NCBI RefSeq assembly: GCF_040395035.1
Contig: NZ_JBEBRB010000003.1
Location: forward strand, 32,906-96,905
Reading direction: 5' to 3'
DNA: 64,000 nucleotides
From: Parapedobacter lycopersici_A
GTDB taxonomy: Bacteria; Bacteroidota; Bacteroidia; Sphingobacteriales; Sphingobacteriaceae
Positions 51,394 through 60,572 of this stretch are shown here, in pieces (position 1 is the first letter of the stretch; each line of letters begins with the position of its first letter). The position numbers and the translations under genes were made by a program. The notes below the pieces were generated by a model that made no database searches, was not told where the DNA came from, and saw only the letters and a list, made by a program, of their open reading frames with translations.

Positions 51394-54300
51394 TTAGGCA
51401 ACTTCGCGCATATCCACGGCGACAACCCGAGAAATGCCCTGTTCTACCATGGTAACTCCGTAGATGACATCGGTACTGGCAATCGTCCGTTTGTTATGTG
51501 ATACAATAATAAACTGCGACTGTCCCGAAAATTCGCGGATGATGTTGTTGAATTTATCAATGTTCGTATCATCCAGCGGTGCATCTACCTCATCAAAGAT
51601 ACAGAACGGCGCCGGCTTAAGTAAGTACAGGGAAAACAGCAGGGCGGTGGATGTCAGGGTCTTTTCGCCGCCCGAAAGCTGGTTGATGGAGAGCGGGCGT
51701 TTGCCCTTTGGGCGCGCCATGATCTCAATGTCCGATTCCAGCGGATTATCCGGATCACTGAGGACCAGATCGCAGCTATCCTCCTCATTGAATAATGAGC
51801 GGAATACCGTAATGAAATTTTCGCGGACCCGGGTAAAGGCATCCATAAATTTCTCCCGGGCGATGTCGTCTATTTCACGGATGGTTTCCAATAATGAATT
51901 CTTGGCATCCAGCAGATCCTGTTTTTCCTTGGTGATAAATGTATATCGCTCGTTCATCTCCTGATAAGCTTCCATTGCCATGGGGTTGATGCTGCCAAAT
52001 TCATCCAGTTGCCGGCGGAGTTTCTCGGTTTTTTGTTTCAGTGTGTCTTCATCTTCCTCCGTATCGGTGGCCGGTGCTTCCAGCAGGTCCTCGATATCAA
52101 TGGAGAACTCGATGGATAACCGTTCCTTCAAGGCGTTCAGTTCGAGTTTCAGGTTCGTTTTCTGGTCCCGCAGTTCATTGAACAGCAGGTCGGTGTTGTC
52201 TTTCTGCCGCCGCAGCTGGCCGATCAGGTCCTCCAGCTCGTTGATGCCGCCCCGTGAAGCGTAATAATCCTCTTCCAGCTGCTGGAGCCCCTTCTCGTAG
52301 GCATCTTTCTGGGTATACATGGCCAGCAGGTCATCATCTGAATCATCGACGTGTTGCAGGGTGTCTTTGATCTGCAGCTGCACCTGTTCATATTCAGCAC
52401 TGTTTTTTGTAATCCGGTCTTCGTATGTATCGTGCAGGGACTGGCGGTATTCAAGGTCTTTTAATGTGCTGTTCACCTTATTTTGTTGCTGGTGGAAGCG
52501 GATATTTTCCTGGTTATAGGTAGTTGATTTTTCGGTTAACCATTCCGACACTTCCTGGAACGCCTCCTGCAGGGCCTGCAGTTCTGCGCGTTGGCCTTCC
52601 TGCTCGGATTTCTGCTTCTCCAGGCGGGGTTCGGCCCCGCGGAGTTCTTCGGCTATCGTTGCCAGTTTCTGTTCGATGTCCTGCTTCCGGTTCCGGCTGT
52701 TGGCAATAAATGCCTGGTACTGTTCCTGTTTTGTTTTTACCGAAACCAATTCATGGTCGAGCCTGTTGAGCTGCTGGCCCAACTCTTCGGCAAGCGCCTT
52801 TTTAGAGGAACCTTTCAGGTCTTCCATTTTTTGCGATGCTTCTCCAAGGGCTGCCTGGAGCGCATCGATGTCACTGCCAAGGGATTTGATTTCCTTCGCC
52901 AGCGTTTCGAGGTTCTTTGCCCGGCCGATGCGTTTTCCTTCGAAGAGGCCCACGGAGCCGCCGGACAGCCCCAGCTGGTTTTTGCTGAATTTGCCGCTTT
53001 TGTGCAACAGCACCCAATGGGTATCCGGCAGGGCGGTTTCCAGTGCCCGCTCGTCGCCGGACTCCAGCAGATATACATTATGCAGCAATATCCGGCATAA
53101 CGGCAGGTATTGCGGCGCTACACTGATGATGTCGAGTGCGGGTACCAATCCGGTCTGCGGAACCGGGGTGACGGCCGGTGCCGCAAGCTGGTCGATCGCG
53201 TCAAGGACAAAAAAATTGGCACGTCCGCGCGTGGCGTCGCTGAGCAAGCGGACGGCCTGTACAGCCTCGTCCTGCCGCTGCACCACGTAATGGTTCATGA
53301 ACGGCTCCAGGTAATTTTCAATGGCGATACGGTACTCGGGTTTGCAGGAGAGCACGTCCGAAAAGAGCGGATAGTTCTTTTTCCAGCCTGCGTTTTTCCG
53401 AAGGAAACGGATTGACTCCGGGAATCCCTCGAGATTATCAACCAGCGATTTGGTTAGGTTATATTCGTTTTGTTTGGCATCCAGCTGGCGATTGTTGCTG
53501 CTGAGCGTTTCTTTGATCGACTGGATCTGCGCCGCTGTGCCATCCAGTTGTTGCTGGAGTTCCTCTTCAAACCGTATGGCGAGATCATAGGCTTGCTGCT
53601 GGCTTTCGATCCGTCCCTCAAGGTCAGCTACCAATGTATTAAACTGGTCGAGCTCTGTCGCTTTTGACTCGGTATCGGCCACGTTGCGCAGGCTCTCCTG
53701 GGTCAGCGCGTCGCGCTGGATATGGAGCACGGCAATTTCCTTTTCCAGTTTGTAGATCTCATTCTGCACTTCCGTATTCCTGCGGGTCTGTGCGTCGAAT
53801 TTGTTTTTGGCCGTTTGCTGCTGGCCGCGCAGTTCCTCCACTTCGGTACGCTGCTTTTCAAGTCCAGCCACAATACCATCCAGTTTGAGCTGCTCCACAG
53901 CATGCTCTTCGTTGAGCCGTTTAATGTTGTACAAGGCATGGTTAAGCTGCTGGCGATCCTGTGTCAGTTCATTGTTCAGCCGTGTTTCCTTATCCTGTAA
54001 GTTTCGGAGCTGCTCGTTTTTTACCTTTTTATCACTCTCATACGCCCGTATTTTTGCGACGTATTCGTTCGTGATTTTCTGCTGGATGGCCAGGTTCTTT
54101 TCTTTGACCAGGCTTTCCTGCTTCTGTTGCTGGAGCAATGCCTCCTGCCGGCCGATTTCTGTAGTAATCCGCGTCTGATCCGTCCGCTGGGTCAATTCCT
54201 GCGCCTCGAGCACCGCGAGTGATTCGCTGAACCGGGCAATCCGGTGGGTGGCCAGTGCGACGCTTAATGCTTTGTATTGCTCCTTGATGCGGTAATACCG

Positions 54301-54939
54301 CTCTGTTTTTTTTGCCTGATTTTCGAGCGTTTTGAGGTTCTTCTCAATCTCAAAAAGGAGATCTTCTACCCGTTCAAGGTCGTTCTCCGTATCGCGCAGC
54401 TTATTCAGCGTCTGTTTCTTCCTAACCTTGTATTTGGAGATGCCCGAAGCTTCCTCGAAAAGGTTGCGTCTTGAGTTTTCTTTGTTATTGATGATTTCAT
54501 CAATCATCTTCAATTCGATGATCGAGTAGGTATCAGCGCCGATGCCGGTGTCCAGAAACAGGTCCGTGATGTCTTTCAGCCGGCATTTGACATCATTAAG
54601 CCGGTACTCACTTTCACCGGTCCGGTATAACTTGCGGGTAATCGTCACCTGGGAGAATTCAGTGGGAAGCACGTTGCGGGTATTATCGAACGACAGGGAA
54701 ACTTCGGCCAGGTTGGCGGCCTTGCGGTTCTTGGTGCCATTGAAAATAATGTTCTCCATCTTTTCGGAACGCAGCATCCGCGTGCTTTGCTCACCCAGTA
54801 CCCACCGGATGGCATCTACTACGTTGGACTTACCGCATCCATTGGGCCCCACAATAGCGGTAACCCCTGCATTGAAGTGGATGGTGATTTTATCGCCGAA
54901 ACTTTTAAAGCCTTTTATTTCGAGTTTGGTAAGCTGCAT
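51394..54939 (-). CDS. smc: Chromosome segregation protein SMC
   Basis: An 1181-residue SMC ATPase that compacts and organises the chromosome with ScpA/ScpB. Walker A is VGPNGCGKSNVVDAIRWVLG at the N-terminus (32-51). A first coiled coil runs to about residue 500, a hinge follows (YPLFSDVLSCKPEYRIAIENYL through about 660), then a second coiled coil, and the C-terminal head with the signature LSGGEKTLTSTALLFSLY and Walker B FCIFDEVDAPLDDTN. Length is normal. The downstream yceI-like gene and upstream DUF4202 gene are on the same strand. Confidence 0.95.
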   Translation of the reverse strand: MQLTKLEIKGFKSFGDKITIHFNAGVTAIVGPNGCGKSNVVDAIRWVLGEQSTRMLRSEKMENIIFNGTKNRKAANLAEVSLSFDNTRNVLPTEFSQVTITRKLYRTGESEYRLNDVKCRLKDITDLFLDTGIGADTYSIIELKMIDEIINNKENSRRNLFEEASGISKYKVRKKQTLNKLRDTENDLERVEDLLFEIEKNLKTLENQAKKTERYYRIKEQYKALSVALATHRIARFSESLAVLEAQELTQRTDQTRITTEIGRQEALLQQQKQESLVKEKNLAIQQKITNEYVAKIRAYESDKKVKNEQLRNLQDKETRLNNELTQDRQQLNHALYNIKRLNEEHAVEQLKLDGIVAGLEKQRTEVEELRGQQQTAKNKFDAQTRRNTEVQNEIYKLEKEIAVLHIQRDALTQESLRNVADTESKATELDQFNTLVADLEGRIESQQQAYDLAIRFEEELQQQLDGTAAQIQSIKETLSSNNRQLDAKQNEYNLTKSLVDNLEGFPESIRFLRKNAGWKKNYPLFSDVLSCKPEYRIAIENYLEPFMNHYVVQRQDEAVQAVRLLSDATRGRANFFVLDAIDQLAAPAVTPVPQTGLVPALDIISVAPQYLPLCRILLHNVYLLESGDERALETALPDTHWVLLHKSGKFSKNQLGLSGGSVGLFEGKRIGRAKNLETLAKEIKSLGSDIDALQAALGEASQKMEDLKGSSKKALAEELGQQLNRLDHELVSVKTKQEQYQAFIANSRNRKQDIEQKLATIAEELRGAEPRLEKQKSEQEGQRAELQALQEAFQEVSEWLTEKSTTYNQENIRFHQQQNKVNSTLKDLEYRQSLHDTYEDRITKNSAEYEQVQLQIKDTLQHVDDSDDDLLAMYTQKDAYEKGLQQLEEDYYASRGGINELEDLIGQLRRQKDNTDLLFNELRDQKTNLKLELNALKERLSIEFSIDIEDLLEAPATDTEEDEDTLKQKTEKLRRQLDEFGSINPMAMEAYQEMNERYTFITKEKQDLLDAKNSLLETIREIDDIAREKFMDAFTRVRENFITVFRSLFNEEDSCDLVLSDPDNPLESDIEIMARPKGKRPLSINQLSGGEKTLTSTALLFSLYLLKPAPFCIFDEVDAPLDDTNIDKFNNIIREFSGQSQFIIVSHNKRTIASTDVIYGVTMVEQGISRVVAVDMREVA

Positions 54940-55011
54940 GCAACGTAATTATACTCCTCGCGAATTTAATAATTTTGCTGAAGTTGCGTCGTTTTGTCCG
55001 GTGATGAAATA

Positions 55012-55605
55012 CTATAGCTGCGCCAACGCCGCTTCGACATGCTGTTTTCCCTGGGCTGAATAGTCGAGCGCGAGGGCGTGGCGATGCCCCTCGGCGTCCA
55101 TCTTTTTGAGTGATTTGCGGAGGATATCCACGATTTTGTCTGTGTGCCGGGGCCAGAAATCCTCATATTGGAACTGCAGAAAGACCAGACACAGTGCGTT
55201 TTCCATGAGCTGTACCTCGTGGTCCGCTTTCAGTTTTATTTTACGGACGATTTGCTTTACCCGTTCAATGGTGTCAGCGGAATAGCCAATCGGCGCCAGC
55301 AGCTCCTCCGCTTTTTCCGCATGGTACAGGCTCAATGCTTTTCGCCAGGTCAGGTATCCTTCCCGGTCCTGTGGGTAATCACCGCGGGGTATTTCCCACC
55401 GGCCGATGTGCTGGCACCGGGACGCAAGCAGCAACGCTTCACCGGCATCGGGACTTAATTTCAATATCCAGCCGTGGAGTTTGAGGGAAAGAAAATATTC
55501 CTGGGGATAGGTATTCCCTTCCCATATAAATGGGTTGGGATCCTGTTTGTTATATTGGTCAAATACCTGGAATGCGCGTTCGAACTTTTCTGTTGATGAT
55601 GTCAT
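55012..55605 (-). CDS. DUF4202 family protein
   Basis: A 197-residue cytoplasmic protein matching DUF4202, an HD-like metal-binding family. The His-containing segments KLHGWILKLSPDAGEALLLASRCQHIGRW and ADHEVQLMENALCLVFLQ could form a metal site (H61-like and HxxQ pairs). It is thought to be a hydrolase, but no substrate is known. It lies 72 bases upstream of smc and may share its transcript. Confidence 0.82.
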   Translation of the reverse strand: MTSSTEKFERAFQVFDQYNKQDPNPFIWEGNTYPQEYFLSLKLHGWILKLSPDAGEALLLASRCQHIGRWEIPRGDYPQDREGYLTWRKALSLYHAEKAEELLAPIGYSADTIERVKQIVRKIKLKADHEVQLMENALCLVFLQFQYEDFWPRHTDKIVDILRKSLKKMDAEGHRHALALDYSAQGKQHVEAALAQL

Positions 55606-55707
55606 TTTATCACTTATTGTCCGGTATCAGGGAGTCAGCTTGCCACGGCGGCCGGGTGATCCATGGATATAACCGGGATATGCAAACATACGAAATGGTG
55701 ATTTATT

Positions 55708-56604
55708 TTATGTCCGGCTTGTTCCCGGCAGGGGAACGTACTCCTGTTCGTCGCCGGGAACCAAAGGGAACGCATCGTGATGCTGGTTTTCCCAGTTCAC
55801 TTTGGCTTCTTCAATCAACGCTTTATCCGAGTTTACGAAATTCCAGTATATAAAACGTTCCTCGTCGAAGGGCATTCCGCCAAAAAGATAGACCGTCGTG
55901 TTCTCATTCATTTCGAACGTGCAAAGGTTGGCGTCCTTGGCGATTAACAGCTGTTTTGAGCCATAGGGATTGCCTTCGATGTTTACCGTGCCCTCCAATA
56001 CATACAATGCAGCCTCGCCATATAAATCCTTTCCGATCGTTAGTTTACGGGCTGTTTTGGTCTTGATTTCAATAAAAAACAACCTGCTGTGAACGGGAAC
56101 GGGAGACTTTCTTCCAAACGCTTCGCCGGCGATCAGTTTGTACTGCGTATCCTCTTCCTGCCAGACCGGGATGGCATCTGCCTCAATATGAAAGAAAGTG
56201 GGAGCCTGTTGTTCGACCTGTTTTGGAAGGCCTACCCAAATCTGGAAACCATGGAGGTTCTTCTCCGTTTCCCTTAAATATTCCGGTGTTCTTTCCGAGT
56301 GTACGATGCCCTTTCCGGCGGTCATCCAGTTGACGGCTCCTGGGGTGATTTCCACGGCATTTCCAATACTGTCGCGGTGGAAAATAGCACCTTCAAGCAG
56401 GTACGTTAATGTAGAAAGTCCGATATGGGGATGAGGCGGAACGTCCAGGTTCTGGTAATCTTTCAATGCTGCAGGCCCCATGTGATCGATAAAAACAAAA
56501 GGTCCGACAGCTCTTTTCTGACGAAAGGGAAGCAGCCTGCCGACTAAAAAATTTCCGATATCCGCCGCTTTTTCCTCAATGATCAATCCAATATTTGACA
56601 TCAT
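55708..56604 (-). CDS. Pirin family protein
   Basis: A 298-residue bicupin. The iron-binding residues of pirins are in PPHPHIGLSTLTYLLEG (two histidines) and TAGKGIVHSERTP (histidine and glutamate). Bacterial pirins are quercetinases or redox-sensing regulators of metabolic enzymes. It is divergent from the 2OG-oxygenase gene at 56901; the 296-base gap between them holds an inverted repeat. A second pirin gene lies at 61397-62281. Confidence 0.88.
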   Translation of the reverse strand: MMSNIGLIIEEKAADIGNFLVGRLLPFRQKRAVGPFVFIDHMGPAALKDYQNLDVPPHPHIGLSTLTYLLEGAIFHRDSIGNAVEITPGAVNWMTAGKGIVHSERTPEYLRETEKNLHGFQIWVGLPKQVEQQAPTFFHIEADAIPVWQEEDTQYKLIAGEAFGRKSPVPVHSRLFFIEIKTKTARKLTIGKDLYGEAALYVLEGTVNIEGNPYGSKQLLIAKDANLCTFEMNENTTVYLFGGMPFDEERFIYWNFVNSDKALIEEAKVNWENQHHDAFPLVPGDEQEYVPLPGTSRT

Positions 56605-56728
56605 AATGTGATACCCCTTAACACTTTTTCAAAATAAACGTGTAGTAAATATACCGGATTCTATGGCAATATACAAATGGATTCCTTCCGGTAGCATTGT
56701 TTATTACCTGATACTTTATAAAAATGAG

Positions 56729-56757
56729 CATAATATATTTTAAATAAGTATATTATG
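56729..56757. repeat. Inverted repeat between divergent pirin and oxygenase genes
   Basis: CATAATATA (56729-56737) is the exact reverse complement of TATATTATG (56749-56757), with an 11-base spacer. AT-rich and in a divergent intergenic region, it could be an operator; chance in AT-rich DNA is possible. Confidence 0.35.
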
Positions 56758-56882
56758 ATTTTAATAAAATCGTGAATATCCAATTGTACCCATCCGGGTC
56801 CGGGATCAGCGGCATCCAAACCACGTAATAGAAAACCGCAAATTTCGGATTTTCCGCCTCCGGTAAGGATATTAATTTTACC

Positions 56883-56898
56883 CCCGGTAAACACCGGG
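56883..56898 (+). promoter_or_regulatory. Stem-loop directly before the 2OG oxygenase start
   Basis: CCCGGT (56883-56888) and ACCGGG (56893-56898) form a GC stem two bases before the ATG at 56901. It would sit where the ribosome starts and could reduce or regulate translation. Confidence 0.4.
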
Positions 56899-56900
56899 TT

Positions 56901-57614
56901 ATGGAGAACATAGAAATGCGATTAGCCGCGAAGGACTGGCAGGCTATCACAACGGAACTGCATGATAAGGGTTTTGTTATCGTCCGGGATGTAATGCACC
57001 GGCAGGAATGCGATGCGCTGATTGCGGCATACGGTGCCAGCGATACGTACCGCAAAACAATCAGTATGCAACGCTACCGGTTTGGCCGGGGGGAATACAA
57101 ATATTTCCGGTATCCATTGCCCGGATTGATTACGGCATTACGGGAAAAGGTATATGCTGAAATTGCACCCGTTGCCAACCAATGGATGCAGGAGCTGCGT
57201 ATCGACAACAGGTTCCCGGCTACACATCAGGAGATGAAAAAACGTTGCTGGGAATATGGGCAACGAGAACCAACGGTTCTTATTTTAAAATATGGCGAAG
57301 GGGACTTCAATACACTGCACCGGGACCTTTACGGTGAGGTTTATTTTCCGTTACAGGCGGTCTTTATGCTTAACCAGGTTGGGAAAGATTATACCGGCGG
57401 TGAATTTGTGATAACCGAGCAAATACCCCGTGCACAGTCCAAGGCAAATGTATTGACCCCTGACCGGGGTGATATGGTCATTTTTACCACTAATTTTCGA
57501 CCAGAGAACGGAACCCGCGGCCACTATCGTGTACAGATGAGGCATGGCGTCAGTCCACTCCACGGCGGCAACCGGCACAGCCTTGGTATCCTATTCCACG
57601 ACGGGCTTAGCTGA
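56901..57614 (+). CDS. 2OG-Fe(II) oxygenase
   Basis: A 237-residue iron- and 2-oxoglutarate-dependent dioxygenase. The metal residues are visible in LHRDLYGE (H140, D142) and MRHGVSPL (H215), with R225 in GGNRHSLGI binding 2-oxoglutarate. The region LMRYPLP to LKYGEGDFNTLH is the double-stranded helix core. The family hydroxylates varied substrates, and the natural substrate is unknown. No obvious -7 element is present upstream. Confidence 0.88.
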   Translation: MENIEMRLAAKDWQAITTELHDKGFVIVRDVMHRQECDALIAAYGASDTYRKTISMQRYRFGRGEYKYFRYPLPGLITALREKVYAEIAPVANQWMQELRIDNRFPATHQEMKKRCWEYGQREPTVLILKYGEGDFNTLHRDLYGEVYFPLQAVFMLNQVGKDYTGGEFVITEQIPRAQSKANVLTPDRGDMVIFTTNFRPENGTRGHYRVQMRHGVSPLHGGNRHSLGILFHDGLS

Positions 57615-57631
57615 CTAATGCCATCCGCTGG

Positions 57632-58486
57632 TTATTTCCGGGGCAGCATGGGAAACAGTACGTACATTTCGCTTTCGGTAAGCTGGCGGCCAAATTCAGC
57701 TATTTCAAAAGCCTCGGCGTATTTGATGCCGGAAATGTCTGTTCCGTACCATTTTGTCAGCGCGGGTGTGTTGACGGCAGTCACGCTGCTGAACGGGTAG
57801 GTGTTTTCGTAAATCAGCTTTTTCTGTTTTTCCGGATCTGCCCTTACCTCGTCCAATATCCCCATACCGTGGGGGATGGCATCATTGACCTGTGACCGCT
57901 GGGCGGCACAGGCCGCCAGCTTGGTTGGCCATACCGAGTCAATTCCAACGGCGAAATCAGGTATGTAGGAAAAATTGATGGTATGAAAATCACGGATATA
58001 TACAAAAACTGGCGTTTTTTCCATCTGGAGGCGGGGCGCAGCATCCCGGACGATGTAGCCGGCGGTCATGTTATCGGTGTGGCCGCCTACCGCCGGATAA
58101 TAGGTGAATACCACATCTGCATTCCAATCCTGAATGCTTTTGATTACTTTATCCTGTACTTCTTTGGTGTTTTTCAGGTATTGGTCGTGGTAATCGAGCA
58201 CCTCGTAGTCGCCAAGGGAGAGGATTTGCTTGGATTCCATGGCTTCTCCGTAACGCATTTTAGCCAGTTCAGCAGGTTCCATGGAATAATGCCCGGCATC
58301 GCCGTTAGTTAAGGACATGAACTTGACTTCGTGCCCCATTTTTGTGTAAAGTGCAGTGATGCCGCCGGTATATATTTCACCTTCATCCGGGTGGGCGAAG
58401 ATGACCATTACCTTCAGTTTTTGCTGGGCAAAGGCCAGGGAAGTACATAAGATAAAAATGGTCGTCAACTGGAGTAATCTGGTCAT
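57632..58486 (-). CDS. PIG-L family deacetylase, exported
   Basis: A 284-residue exported protein with a signal peptide (about 1-20) and a LmbE/PIG-L domain. The zinc motif AHPDE (31-35) and later YYPAVGGHTDNMTAG give the catalytic histidines and aspartate. These enzymes remove an N-acetyl group from sugar derivatives (as in mycothiol or bacillithiol synthesis); here the periplasmic place suggests action on an exported glycan, not thiol synthesis. It is convergent with the oxygenase gene, with its own promoter at 58511-58518. Confidence 0.88.
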   Translation of the reverse strand: MTRLLQLTTIFILCTSLAFAQQKLKVMVIFAHPDEGEIYTGGITALYTKMGHEVKFMSLTNGDAGHYSMEPAELAKMRYGEAMESKQILSLGDYEVLDYHDQYLKNTKEVQDKVIKSIQDWNADVVFTYYPAVGGHTDNMTAGYIVRDAAPRLQMEKTPVFVYIRDFHTINFSYIPDFAVGIDSVWPTKLAACAAQRSQVNDAIPHGMGILDEVRADPEKQKKLIYENTYPFSSVTAVNTPALTKWYGTDISGIKYAEAFEIAEFGRQLTESEMYVLFPMLPRK

Positions 58487-58510
58487 AATCGTTTATTTAA
58501 GGTTTATCAT

Positions 58511-58518
58511 CAAAAATA
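58511..58518 (-). promoter_or_regulatory. -7 element of the PIG-L gene
   Basis: TATTTTTG on the minus strand matches TAnnTTTG; the leader would be about 18 bases. Confidence 0.5.
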
Positions 58519-58547
58519 ACGATTTTTGGGAAGATACATAGCTAACA

Positions 58548-58667
58548 CTAACAATTTGTCAGTTGCTGGAAAGTTGACGTCACCCCTTCCTTAAAGCCCA
58601 TCTCCAGCTCCTTTTCGGGGCCGGAAACCGTATCGTAGGTCAATAGCATTTCCGTTTTTAATTGCAG
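58548..58667 (-). pseudogene. C-terminal remnant of an SRPBCC/AHSA1 gene
   Basis: A 39-codon open stretch ends in a TAG at 58548-58550 and carries the typical end of AHSA1-type proteins (LKTEMLLTYDTVSGPEKELE, then MGFKEGVTSTFQQL). No start and no N-terminal domain lie upstream in this frame. It sits next to the intact SRPBCC gene at 58711, which is a different family member, so one gene of a former pair has decayed. Confidence 0.5.
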
Positions 58668-58710
58668 CCAAATAATTGCCTGACTGATCAAACAGGATCG
58701 GGATCGGTAG

Positions 58711-59187
58711 CTATTGTCCGTGATTACTTAATTCCTTTGGAAACTTGTCGCCAATTAAATTCAGTTTCAGGTTATGTTCCAGATAAGCTTTCATCCCGTC
58801 CAAAACTGTCGTAAATCCGCCAGTGTTGTCTTTTATGGCTTGTATTAAATCGTCACCCGTTTCCTTGAAGCCGTAATTTTTGATAACAACGTAAGTCGTT
58901 TCGTCCGTCAGCTGTGTAAACTCAAAATCGACGGTTACATCCGGCGTATTGTCCCATTCAATGGACAGCTTTTTATTCGGAACGATCTCCTTTACGAATA
59001 CGTTCGTTGAAACGCCGTACATTTCCCATTCCCAGGTTATTGTTTTGCCTATTTCCAATTGTCCGCTCGACTTCGTAAACCAAAAATTGGTTGTGATTTC
59101 CGGATCAATAAATGCCTGGAAAACTATTGCCACAGGTTTTCTGATCAGCATTTGCGCCTCTACTATTGGGGTTTTTGTTGCTGCCAT
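58711..59187 (-). CDS. SRPBCC (AHSA1-type) protein
   Basis: A 158-residue START/SRPBCC-fold protein (activator of Hsp90 ATPase homologue 1-like). The sequence shows the usual ATKTPIVEAQMLIRKPVAIVF beginning, WF(T)KSSGQLEIGK turn, TWEWEMYGVSTNV strand, and the VLDGMKAYLEHNL C-terminal helix. The fold binds hydrophobic ligands in a cavity; no function is established. It is independent of its neighbours; ATG at 59187 is chosen. Confidence 0.83.
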   Translation of the reverse strand: MAATKTPIVEAQMLIRKPVAIVFQAFIDPEITTNFWFTKSSGQLEIGKTITWEWEMYGVSTNVFVKEIVPNKKLSIEWDNTPDVTVDFEFTQLTDETTYVVIKNYGFKETGDDLIQAIKDNTGGFTTVLDGMKAYLEHNLKLNLIGDKFPKELSNHGQ

Positions 59188-59277
59188 TTTTGCTTTATTT
59201 TAATTGAATTTTATCGTCTTTCTGTCAATCAATCTGGTCTTCATGGAGAATAAATAACACGGGTTCGCGACAACAGG

Positions 59278-59655
59278 CTATGGTAATTGCATAAAACTTG
59301 CGCCGATTACCTTCAATGTGCCTTCGATACGCTTCCATACCCGGAAATAACGGAATTGCCCTTCCAAGGGTGTTCCCGCTACTTTCCCCTTCGCCGTCAT
59401 CGTGACAATGGAAAGTGCGGTTCCGCCTGTTATTTTAATGTTGTCAATTGTTGTTGAAGCTTCTTCAATGACCATCGTTTTTGTGCGATGTGAGTCTAGG
59501 TCCATTTCCTTGGTTACTACCTGTCCTGTCGGTGCAACCGCAATTAAATCGTCGTACAACAACTGGTCAAGCCTGTCTACATCGCTGATCCGCTGAGCCG
59601 AAAAAAGTTTGTTTTCCGCTTCAATCACTTCTTCTCTGGTAATCGGTTTTTCCAT
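59278..59655 (-). CDS. NTF2-like (DUF4440-type) protein
   Basis: A 125-residue protein from ATG 59655 (MEKPITREEV). The sequence follows the NTF2 fold: EAENKLFSAQRISDVDRLDQLLYDDLIAVAPTGQVVTKEMDL, then beta strands ending FRVWKRIEGTLKVIGASFMQL. The family includes ketosteroid isomerase-like enzymes and proteins without activity; none of the catalytic aspartates of a known enzyme is assured. An upstream start (59739) would add 28 non-conserved residues. Function unknown. Confidence 0.8.
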   Translation of the reverse strand: MEKPITREEVIEAENKLFSAQRISDVDRLDQLLYDDLIAVAPTGQVVTKEMDLDSHRTKTMVIEEASTTIDNIKITGGTALSIVTMTAKGKVAGTPLEGQFRYFRVWKRIEGTLKVIGASFMQLP

Positions 59656-59776
59656 ATGTTGTTTCTTTAGGACATGCTGTTCCCATTTGAATACAAACTT
59701 GATCAATAAAGGTTGGATATTGCGGCCTAAATATGACAATTTTAATGACCGATTACGACAAAGGTGGACGGTTTCC

Positions 59777-60352
59777 TTAATTGATGGGCTCGTAGGTATG
59801 CAGCATGGTGCCTTCGGAGAACGTTTTGCTCCCGGTAAGCCTTAAGGGAAACAGCTTATCTTGTTCGGGAAACAGGCGATATCCGTTGCCGATAGCCACC
59901 GGGGCAACGATCAATTGTATTTCATCAAACAGACTGGCTTGCAGCAACGATTGCGCAAGCGATAGGCTTCCCCACATGACCATGTTTTTCCCGACACCTT
60001 TCTTCAGGGATCGGATATAAGCAATGGCATCATCCGCCACCAGGGAAATATTTCCATGACTGCCCCACACTACCTCTTTTAACGAACTGGAAAATACGAT
60101 CTTGGGGATGCTGTTCATGGCGGTAGTTATTTTCGGATCTTCACCGGTGGCAGTAGGCCAGAATCCGGCAAATAACCGATAGGTATTCGTGCCCATCAGG
60201 ATCAGGTCTATGCTGTCCATCAGGGGGCCTTGGTTAGCATCCACGTCCTTTTCCAAGTTGTTATAGGTCCCATCAAAGAATCCGGTTGTCTTATCGCGGT
60301 CAGCACAGAACCCGTCGATAGACATGAACTCCTGTAAAATTAGCTTTCTCAT
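59777..60352 (-). CDS. RibD C-terminal/dihydrofolate reductase-like protein
   Basis: A 191-residue protein with the RibD C-terminal fold: MRKLILQEFMSIDGFCADRD at the start, LILMGTNTYRLFAGFWPTA, the NADPH-type KNMVMWGSLSLAQSLLQA and the VAPVAIGNGYRLFP end. This branch ('YyaP/YwjB-like') is common near small regulators and is presumed an NADPH-dependent reductase of unknown substrate; it is not a true folate enzyme or RibD. It has a promoter at 60388-60395 and ATG at 60352. Confidence 0.85.
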   Translation of the reverse strand: MRKLILQEFMSIDGFCADRDKTTGFFDGTYNNLEKDVDANQGPLMDSIDLILMGTNTYRLFAGFWPTATGEDPKITTAMNSIPKIVFSSSLKEVVWGSHGNISLVADDAIAYIRSLKKGVGKNMVMWGSLSLAQSLLQASLFDEIQLIVAPVAIGNGYRLFPEQDKLFPLRLTGSKTFSEGTMLHTYEPIN

Positions 60353-60387
60353 CGCGTATATATGTTGTGATTTAAATGTGTTTATCA

Positions 60388-60395
60388 CAAAGTTA
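60388..60395 (-). promoter_or_regulatory. -7 element of the reductase gene
   Basis: TAACTTTG on the minus strand matches TAnnTTTG; the leader would be about 29 bases. Confidence 0.55.
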
Positions 60396-60572
60396 ACTAT
60401 AAGGTGAGGGACCCGCGTAGTGCAAAAACGACAATGTGAGGGGGGATACGGGACAACCCGGCGCATAAGTAACCAAGGCTGCTTTTGCATTGCCGGTTTT
60501 TACCGCCAGCAAACATAAGCCAACGTGCTTCCATACCCGTTACGATAGGAAGCGGATAGCAGGGTTAGGGGA

